NCBI RefSeq assembly: GCF_902806685.2
Contig: NC_048538.1
Location: 11,160,001-11,224,000 of the forward strand
Length of the DNA: 64,000 bases
From: Maniola hyperantus
Taxonomy: Eukaryota; Arthropoda; Insecta; Lepidoptera; Nymphalidae
Reading direction: 5' to 3'
The translations under genes were made by a program, and so were the position numbers. Below, piece by piece: positions 56,595-64,000 of the stretch (its first letter is position 1; the number at the start of each line of letters is the position of its first letter). The notes under the pieces were generated by a model, which had not been told where the DNA came from, did no database searches, and saw only the letters and a program-made list of their open reading frames with translations.

Positions 56595-59375
56595 ATGAAT
56601 TTAGTGGGTATAAAAGAATTAGTATCATTTTCAGCTGTTGTAACTACAATACTTCAATTTTTATCCGGAACGTAAGTTAGATTCATCACTGCCCTATAAA
56701 GACCTACAAAAGATCTTTAAATTGAAAATTTATCACTATGCCCCTTTTAGATTGGTTTGCAAGCAATATGTAGTTAATCGTACAACTGCGGAATCATCAC
56801 CATTACCTTTTGTCTGCGGATTTCTATCGTAAGTAAAATATTTTCTATTCAAGCGTGTATGTAGTGTAGTGGTTTATATACCTATATTATTTTTAAGCAT
56901 TTACATCACAGTTCATTATTTTAAAATTTTGATTTACATTACAATTTTTGTAGGGATCTCGAATTTTTTTGAAATAAGATATAGCATATGTCACTCAGGA
57001 ATAATGTAGCATTCTACTGGTAAAAGAACTTTCAAAATCGGTTCAGTATTTCCAAAGATTATCTCCTACAAACAAACTTATAAACTTTACCTCTTTATAG
57101 TAAGATTAATTAATTGTCTAATCTATTTTAGAATTGATTTCTTTGAACTTGATGTCACTGCATTCTTGGGCAATTTGCTTTAATATACAGTGGAGCTTTG
57201 CTAGTTATTGTTTTAAATAAAAATCTTTATTGTTACAGATGTGGTGTTTGGTTACTATATGGATTAATTAAGCAAGATAACATAATAATTTTAGTCAATA
57301 TAGTCGGGGTTACTCTTATGATCTCATATGTATTCATATTTTATATTTACACCTTCAAGAAATCTAGTGTGTTGAAACAGTTCCTTTTATCATTATTGTT
57401 GTATTCATTTATTATGGGATATATGTCAGTAGAGACTGACAATGAAGTACTTTTAAACAGAGTGGGTATGTGTTAACTTTATTTGAATTTAATATTTTTT
57501 ATGCATATAAAAATTCTGCACCGAAAAGGACTGGGTTAGCAGACCCTGCACTAAGTGGATGATGACATCTAACAAGTCGCATTGAGCTGCTGTATTCAGG
57601 CATGTAGAAATCCCTACAAGAGACCTATGTCCAGTGTGTTTTAAAACCTATATTCACATGAACGAAGTCGCGGGCGTCAGTCATCATCTAGTTAAGTATA
57701 AAATAATTGAAGAGAAAATGCAGAAGGAAGCAATATAGTACACAGTTTGTTTTGCATAAAAATATCGTTATATCTGCGCAGTACACGATTTTTCATTTGG
57801 TGGTATGGAGTGAAGACCCATGGCAGAGGTCTATGCTAGTGTGGAATGCCAGTTGAAGGACAGTGCCTATGCTCAGATACATCCCTTCCTCTGTTGTCCA
57901 GGGTTTCTTAAAGGTTTTTATTTGCAGCGAAAATACTATAATAGAACACTTCATCAACTGATAGACGTCCACTGCTGGACATATGTCTCTTGTAGGGACT
58001 TCCAAACATGGTCTTGCGCCTCCTGGATCCAGCGGCTCCCTGCGACTCAGCTGATGTCGTCCATCCACCTAGTGAGCGGGTGGGACAGATATGCATACAT
58101 ATACTAATTTTGTAAATTGAAAATCAGTAATAAAGGATTTGTATTTGTATTTATAATAGGGCTCACAGTGAGTCTGCTCACAGCCGACGGATTACGTTAG
58201 GTGTGACTCACTTTACGTTTAATACTCATGTATTGTGTGTTGTTTCCAGGTTTATCAGCATGTACACTCACTTTGATAACGATCGCCGCGCCAATGAGCA
58301 AGTTGTTATATGTAATCAAGAGCAAGTGCACAGATTGTCTTCCGTTTCCCATGATATTAATGTCCTTCATTGTGTCAAGCCTTTGGTTCTTCTATGGTTT
58401 AATTGAGCAGGACTATTATATGACGGTAAAATATTTTGTCTATTTTATTCTTGACTTAAATTAAAAAAAAAACAGCTAAGTGCGAGTCAGACTCGCGCAC
58501 CGAGGGTTTCGTACTACAGTCGTAATCTTTTGTCATTTTGTACGATAAATTAAATACTGTTTAGCATAAAAGTTTGTTTTAGAATGTACTGATAAAGCCC
58601 TTTCATATGATACCCCAGTTGATATAGTTATCTTACTTTGAAAATTGAAAATACTAGGTAATTAATTATTAGTTCATGACCACAATTTAATTTTTTTGTG
58701 ATGTAACCACAAATTCAAGGTTTCGAATTTTTTCCTTTACTTGTGCTATAAGACCTACCTACCAACCAAATCCCATGATTCTAGGTCAATGCAAAGTACC
58801 CTATAGGTTTCCTGCCAGACAGACAAACGGACAGACGGACTGACAGACAGACAGACAAACAACAAAGTGATCCTATTAGGGTCCCTTATTAAAAGCTTTT
58901 ATTTTCCTTTTTAGGTATGGAATCCTAAAAAATATGAAAGATTTACTCCCTTAACGGCACTTTAGGCGACTCTAGGTCTGTTTACGTAAACATCTATTTA
59001 AATCGCGCCTAAAAAGTCTATTTAAAATTCGGCCCATTATCAGATTATTCATCAATAAAAATTAATAAATAGTAAAAATAAATACGCAAACTGTAAGCGC
59101 GATAACGCACTGCACTTCCGTCATCCGAGTTCTATCCGTCATCCGTGAGAATACCAGCGATTATCTACGACATATGACATATAGACGGATAGAACTCGGA
59201 TGACGGAAGTGCAGTGCGTAATCGCTGTAACTAAGCAATGTTTTCTTTTAAGCAGTATTATTTTCAGGTACCAAATTCCATTGGAGGTGGATTGGCAGTG
59301 GTGCAGCTCTCTTTGTTTATAATATATCCAGCTACTCCATATTCATCACTTGTAATGAAGACTACATTAGCATAA
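56595..59375 (+). CDS. SWEET-family sugar transporter (MtN3/saliva), 5 exons
   Basis: Exons: 56595-56671, 56751-56828, 57239-57465, 58250-58425, 59268-59375. Total 666 nt, 221 aa. All junctions are GT-AG with matching phase. SWEETs are passive uniporters that let glucose and related sugars cross membranes. The protein shows the expected 3+1+3 plan. The first triple-helix bundle carries CGVWLLYGLI and the second carries SSLWFFYGLI; this is the hallmark repeated W-x-x-YG motif. A linker helix lies around residue 100. Seven hydrophobic segments fit a 221-residue animal SWEET1. Animals usually have one such gene (slv in flies), so orthology to SWEET1 is likely. The C-terminal tail is short. It is divergent from DEPDC5. 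Introns 3 and 4 carry repeats. Confidence 0.93.
57530..57640 (+). mobile_element. Non-LTR retrotransposon 3' fragment, forward
   Basis: TGGATGATGACATCTAACAA, then GGCATGTAGAAATCCCTACA and AGAGACCTATGTCCAGTGTG match the C-terminal tail of reverse transcriptases (W-M-D-D...Y-V-Q-Q-W). It is heavily decayed. Confidence 0.45.
57948..58082 (-). mobile_element. Non-LTR retrotransposon 3' fragment, reverse
   Basis: The minus-strand translation gives WMDDIS, a stop, VAGSRWIQEAQ, then ETYVQQWTSIS. This is the typical end of a Jockey/CR1-type ORF2. One in-frame stop; dead. It faces the forward fragment 300 bases to its left. Confidence 0.6.
58471..58930 (+). mobile_element. Interspersed repeat with AAGTGCGAGTC head, copy C
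   Basis: CAGCTAAGTGCGAGTCAGAC, CATATGATACCCCAGTTGAT, GACAGACAGACAGACAAAC and a tail AGGTATGGAATCCTAAAAAA, in SWEET intron 4. Confidence 0.75.
59099..59225. repeat. Long-armed foldback element in SWEET intron 4
   Basis: Arms 59099-59140 and 59184-59225 (42 bp each) match as reverse complements except at one position, with a 43-base loop. Core: CTTCCGTCATCCGAGTTC. It ends about 42 bases before the last exon. Confidence 0.9.
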
Positions 59376-59939
59376 ATTTGGACCCTTACCTTATTAATTG
59401 GATAAGATAGATAGATAGCTAGATAATACAATTTAAAAGTTTAAAACTTGTAATGACTATTAGGTATAATGAAGTGTTAAATGCCAATACAATGCTTTAG
59501 TATTAATATGTAGTATTATAATTTATAATGCCGTATTCGTTGATGTATTGTATAGAGGTTGTGTAATTTTTTCTGGACCATGAATCCAAAAAAAACTATT
59601 TTGATTTAGGGTACCTATCCTATTGGTGCATTTAATGCTAATTGCATGGCACATTAAATTTTAAATATTCCGTTAATTTAAAAGGTACACAAATATTACT
59701 AAGTTTTTTAATAATCTTAATTATACTAATAATATTATAAAGAGAAATGATTTCTTTATTTGTTTGTGATTGATAAACTCAGAAACTAATTGAACCGAAT
59801 TTAATCGTTTCACTATTAGAAAGGTTCTTTATCCAGAAGATAGACTGTAAATATAAACAAATTAAGTACTGCGGACGAATTTGCGAGCAAAAGCTATAAC
59901 TAAGTGCCATAATTTGAAAGGATGATTTAAATTAAGTAT

Positions 59940-60250
59940 TGGCGCCGATTCTGTTGTCTTTCTCTAAACTAAATTTAAAGTATCTGCATCCTTTTCTTTT
60001 TAATATTTCTAAAACAGGATGGAACATGAATTTTACATTTAAAAACTGTAAATTTTAGTGCACACTACAAATTTAAACAATACGCTCGCGACTCGCAGCT
60101 AAAGTCACGGTGTTTGACGGCTCTAAATCAAATTCAAAACTGTCAAACTGTGTCTGTCCTTTTTCCTTTCCTTCTTATTATATTAGTTAGAAGAGGATGC
60201 GAATGCTCTAAAATTTAGTTGTGCTCAGAATCCAGAAAACCATTGTTAAG
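59940..60250 (-). repeat. About 300-bp repeat, inverted partner of 24441-24740
   Basis: Reverse-complement match over CCGATTCTGTTGTCTTTC, TTTTAGTGCACACTACAAAT, CAAACTGTGTCTGTCC and TTAGTTGTGCTCAGAATC. Confidence 0.8.
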
Positions 60251-60617
60251 CTCTAAAATCTCTTTTACCTGAAAAGGTTGTGGTATTTATTAATAGAGTA
60301 AAATTATAGAGATGTCTACAAATTTATGTCTAGGCATAATATGTTTTTTACCTACTTACTTTTGTTATCATTCATTGTACCTATGTGTTCGAATTAGACT
60401 GACTGAATCACTATTTATTTTTAATTTATAGTTTTTGGTTGACTGATTTTCTAAATTAGCGCGGTAGTGCCCAAGTGAACATAGTATTTCAAAAGAGTTA
60501 TCACACGACGCGTACAGTACGTAATTTGCTAAAAAATTCCCGCACAAATTAGCAAGCATTCGTCGGTTCGTTCGATACTGTCGACCGAAGTAGAATTTGT
60601 AGACTTTTATAATAATA

Positions 60618-60916
60618 CTAGCTGACCCGCCCCGGCTTCGCTCGGGTGGGATTTAGAAAATCGTCGACTCGGATCGGATGAGTGCGTAACAGCCCTTATA
60701 TATCCATACTAATATTATAAATGTGAAAGTGTGTCTATCTGTCTGTCTGCTAGCTTTTTACGGCCCAACGGTTTAACCGAGTTTGATGTAATTTGGTACA
60801 GAGGTAGCTTACATCCCGGGGAAGGACATAGGCTTTTTATCCCGGAAAATCAAAAAGTTCCCACGGTATTTTCAAAAAACCTAAATCCACGCGGACGAAG
60901 TCGCGGGCATTCTCTA
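60618..60916 (+). mobile_element. Helitron-like elements: short CTAG end plus near-complete LEP1-type copy
   Basis: 60618-60665 is a detached CTAGCTGACCCGCCCCGGCTTCG-type end on the minus strand. 60703-60916 is a clean plus-strand copy: starts TCCATACTAATATTATAAAT, contains TTTTTACGGCCCAACGG and TTATCCCGGAAAATC, and ends in the CGCGGACGAAGTCGCGG hairpin and CTAG. Confidence 0.75.
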
Positions 60917-61914
60917 GATGTACAATATAAATAAAATTTGTTGCGTCAGTATTGAATGCGTTTAGTTGGATATAAATATCCGTGAAGAATTTCAACAAGT
61001 TTTCCGAAAAAACAAAGGTCATAAAATACTATTTTAATAGATTATTATTTCTTTTAGTTTTCAGTTTTCAGTAATTTATAAATAAGTTTGTGTTGATATG
61101 TATTTATTTTATCGAAATTTATATTTCGATCATTTTAGTAAATAAAATTTTTGTACAATTTATTTGCTTTTTATTGTAACTGGGTAATTGAATATGTATC
61201 GGTTCTAATATTATGTCGACATGGGCTATTTCATAATTTTCGGAAAACAAATGTAATAGTTATAATTATTTTTGATGGTACCTACAATATATTATATTTC
61301 TATCCATAAGACCCATATTAAATTATTTAGAATTTATATCACACTAGAAACAATTATACCTTGATATCTAAAGTATATATTTTATGGCAATCTGTGAGTT
61401 TCCTACAGATTACAACAACATTAATCTCACATATTTCCTTAAAATGTACATATATTTTTAAACTAGTCATTCCTAGTATTAAAACTTAGGTATAAATTAT
61501 AGTATCCCCAATACTTAATGAAAAGGTAAAGTTATTGGTTTCGTATCTCTTGACTAGTTATATTATTACTAGTTGCTTATTATCAGTTATAATGTGCCTA
61601 CCTTTGCAGGTACAGTTGGTAGAAAGCAAGATAAGATATCCGGAAAAAGAGCACTTAAAAGATACAAATTAATGGTTCGACGATGTAGATTGAAGATGAT
61701 ATCAAGGAAGGATTAAAGGAGTGGACTCTCAAAATAAAAAGCTCTCACACGATCGCCAATGTTTTCCGTGGATGACCAACTAGCTTCTGAACAAGAAAGG
61801 GATGTTGCAGGTATGATCGGTCTTTCATTAAATTAATACGTAAATTAAATAAATATTAATTCTTTTTTAATAATTTAATAATAAGTATCTGCTTAATTAC
61901 TATTAGTAGCTTAG

Positions 61915-64000
61915 TTAATGTTTTTTTGTACAACTACTAGCACACACACAGTACGCACGATCATTCTGTTCAATAGCGCACCTGCCTCGGATATTATAGA
62001 CTGATATTGTATTTACTTGAAGTATAGTTAATTTCTCTTGCTTTACAAATGAAACTTCATAGGCGACGTCGGCTGGAGACATAACAAAAGCAATAATATA
62101 ATAAGTATTGTTTCGATTTTCGTCTCTGTATGTGTGACTCCGTAAAATCTTTTTTAATTTTAACATTTCACATTTCATACAATGTGTAGTCTTTATTGCG
62201 CTCACTTTGTTTTGTATATAAGTTACTGCTAAGTTTGTAGCTTCAACAACGTCATCGTTCTTGTGGCTGATGTCTATCATTTCATGACAAGAGCACCATT
62301 TATCATCAACGCCTGCTTCTTCACATGTCCTGTTGATACTGATATTATTAAATATGCTCTTGCACTTTGGACAAGCTTCAGAATACAATTCCGAGGAGTT
62401 CTTGGATATTTCTAAAGTGTCATAGAGAGTAAGATACAAATCGTAAGGCGTGATCAGTCTGTGTTGGTTTATTTTCAAGTTTTTGTACTCTTGTTCTCTA
62501 ATATTTCGGAACTCTGTAGGTACCCATAGAAAAAACATAGGTAGTCGTTCGTCATAATACGATTCGTAAGGCACTCTCAGTTTACCACTTCTTAAACCAT
62601 GGTCACTTAAAAAATATACAAATGTATTTTTTAAAACGCCCGTTTCATTCAATTTCGAGTAAAAGTTCACAATATCCTTATCAATAAGGGTAGGTATATT
62701 TTCTAAATTATGACTGTAGGAGTTTAACCAAAAAAATCCAAAAAAATTATCTTCTTTATAGGTTTCTGTAAAAATGGATGCGTAATCTATGATATGTTTT
62801 GCTGATGGTATCTTTTTGGTACATATAATGTTGCCGTAGTGTTTTTCACCAGTCAGAAAAAGTGGTCTTATATAATGATCTGTAGGTCGAGACTTGTACC
62901 CATATTTACCAAATGTGTCGGGAAGATTCAGGTCATCTTCTCCAGTAGCTGTAATGTATCCAGCTTTTTTAAATTGTGACCATAGTAATAGATGGTTACA
63001 ATGATCCATGCCTGATGAGCAGGTTTTGTAAATTGTAGACATTTTCTTGCCTGTTAATAGAGAAATCACATTGGGAAATGTGTTGTACCCCACCTGTAAG
63101 AAAAACGCATGATATTCATGAAAACAAGCAAAATATTATTTGAATAGTTTGTTTCACTTGGGACACAATATCCTAGATTATTTTATTAGCCTATGGAAAT
63201 GATTTACTTATATGTATTTATTTATTTTATTTTGTTTTTTATTTGTATCAGAAAAAACATTTATATGATTTATTTCTTTTTCTTGTCACTTCCTAGCGAC
63301 CTTGTTACACTTAAAATGCAATAGATGTAGGTAGAAAGATTTTGAATTGTCCAAAAAAATCTACTGGTTCAGAATGTCTTTCCTACCGAGAATAATCAGC
63401 AAGAAACTCGGTGGTTACTCTTTCCAAATATTCAATTTACAATAATTATAGTAATATTATGGCATATTATATAATTGGAGTTCCGCGCATTTCTGGAACT
63501 ATTGAAATCCAAATTTTTATCATTTACATAATCTTCGATTGCTTATTTAGAATAGAAAATTAATAGCTTCTTTAGAAGCATACACTTAACTGTGGAATTT
63601 TATTATAAAATATTACACTCATTTCCACAAAAGATGATGAATGTGTATTAAAACCATGTTTAAAATAAAAATGTAAGTAGGTACATAGTAATTAGCGGGT
63701 GACCGTTACCTTTTGATATGCCCTGTAGTCTAACCAATCGTTTTGTAACATATATTCAATAGTTTTCGGCATGCTGTTATAAACTCGCGCTCTTGACACG
63801 GTGTCCATTCCTAATATCAAAACATTCCAAGGTTCTTTAATTTTTTGTTCATCGCCTGTAACGTCTCTGTTTAGTGTCTTGAGTATTATATATGCATCTT
63901 CATAAATTACACTTTTTTTGGAAGCTTCTAGTGCACAAGTTACGCTGATTACTTCATTTTTCAATTCTGCCTTGGTATTATTTTTAAAATTTACACAGCC
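61915..64000 (-). CDS. DUF229 sulfatase-like protein, C-terminal two exons (right edge cuts it)
   Basis: Exons: 64000-63710, open to the edge with 97 codons, and 63093-61915, with 392 codons and a stop. DUF229 proteins belong to the alkaline phosphatase/sulfatase fold. Animal members are usually secreted or membrane-anchored and their substrates are largely unknown. Visible family marks: LGMDTVSRAR, with the metal-binding Asp and the Ser/Thr at the nucleophile position; MPKT; YNTFPNVISLLTG; FFWLNSYSHN; and FLSDHG, the second metal site. A Cys-rich tail follows, with SEACPKCKS, CSCHEM, CMKCEM and a final CVCASSC likely forming disulfides. The N-terminus, including any signal peptide, is outside the window. 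The splice joint is GTAACG donor and TTTCTTACAG acceptor, phase 0. Confidence 0.9.
63360..63600 (+). repeat. Interspersed repeat, copy B
   Basis: TTTCCTACCGAGAATAATCA, CAAGAAACTCGGTGG and a TTCTTTAGAAGCATACACTT tail match 20985-21300. It lies in the DUF229 intron. Confidence 0.55.

Larger units (their letters stand above)
59376..61914. other. Convergent intergenic region, SWEET to DUF229
   Basis: 2.5 kb. It contains the inverted 300-bp repeat at 59940-60250 and Helitron-like pieces at 60618-60916. The rest is AT-rich with no recognised gene. Confidence 0.5.

Noticed and set aside
1..64000. CRISPR arrays, operons, rRNA or a biosynthetic cluster
   Set aside because: The window is animal nuclear DNA; no regular direct-repeat array, rRNA or functionally linked gene cluster was seen.

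Overview
The window looks like nuclear DNA of a moth or butterfly. The genes are split by short-consensus spliceosomal introns. The background is AT-rich. It is littered with repeats typical of Lepidoptera: non-autonomous Helitron-like pieces ending in CTAG, tRNA-derived SINEs and foldback MITEs. The caspase has the 299-residue length and the processing sites expected of lepidopteran caspase-1. Exon models were built by hand from splice signals, reading phase and remembered family sequences; no alignment was run.

Layout, left to right: (1) the 5' part of a THAP zinc-finger gene, minus strand, cut by the left edge. (2) OLA1, the Obg-like ATPase, plus strand, 2.7-15.2 kb. Its 8-kb first coding intron holds a second same-strand gene, an intronless adenylate kinase 9 (AK9) of about 1,940 codons. 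AK9 is split into two frames by a one-base shift in a run of ten T. (3) BBS9/PTHB1, minus, 15.8-20.7 kb, 11 exons, convergent with OLA1. (4) An intronless effector caspase, plus, 22.1-23.0 kb. (5) DEPDC5/Iml1, minus, 25.3-54.9 kb, 26 exons modelled. This is the GATOR1 subunit that restrains mTORC1, and its introns are a transposon graveyard. (6) A SWEET sugar transporter, plus, 56.6-59.4 kb, 5 exons, divergent from DEPDC5. (7) The last two exons of a DUF229 sulfatase-like protein, minus, running off the right edge.

The genes do not form a pathway. They are housekeeping or ciliary genes that happen to be neighbours. The unusual material is structural: the nested AK9 with alternating YHS-like and kinase modules and a homopolymer frameshift; a perfect 50-bp palindrome just downstream of it; repeats lying within a few bases of splice sites of BBS9 and DEPDC5; nested MITEs at 45 kb; a TTAA-flanked piggyBac-type MITE at 46.2 kb; a decayed THAP exon inside a DEPDC5 intron; and several small families of inverted-repeat elements with two to four copies each in the window. 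I found no previously undescribed multi-gene system.
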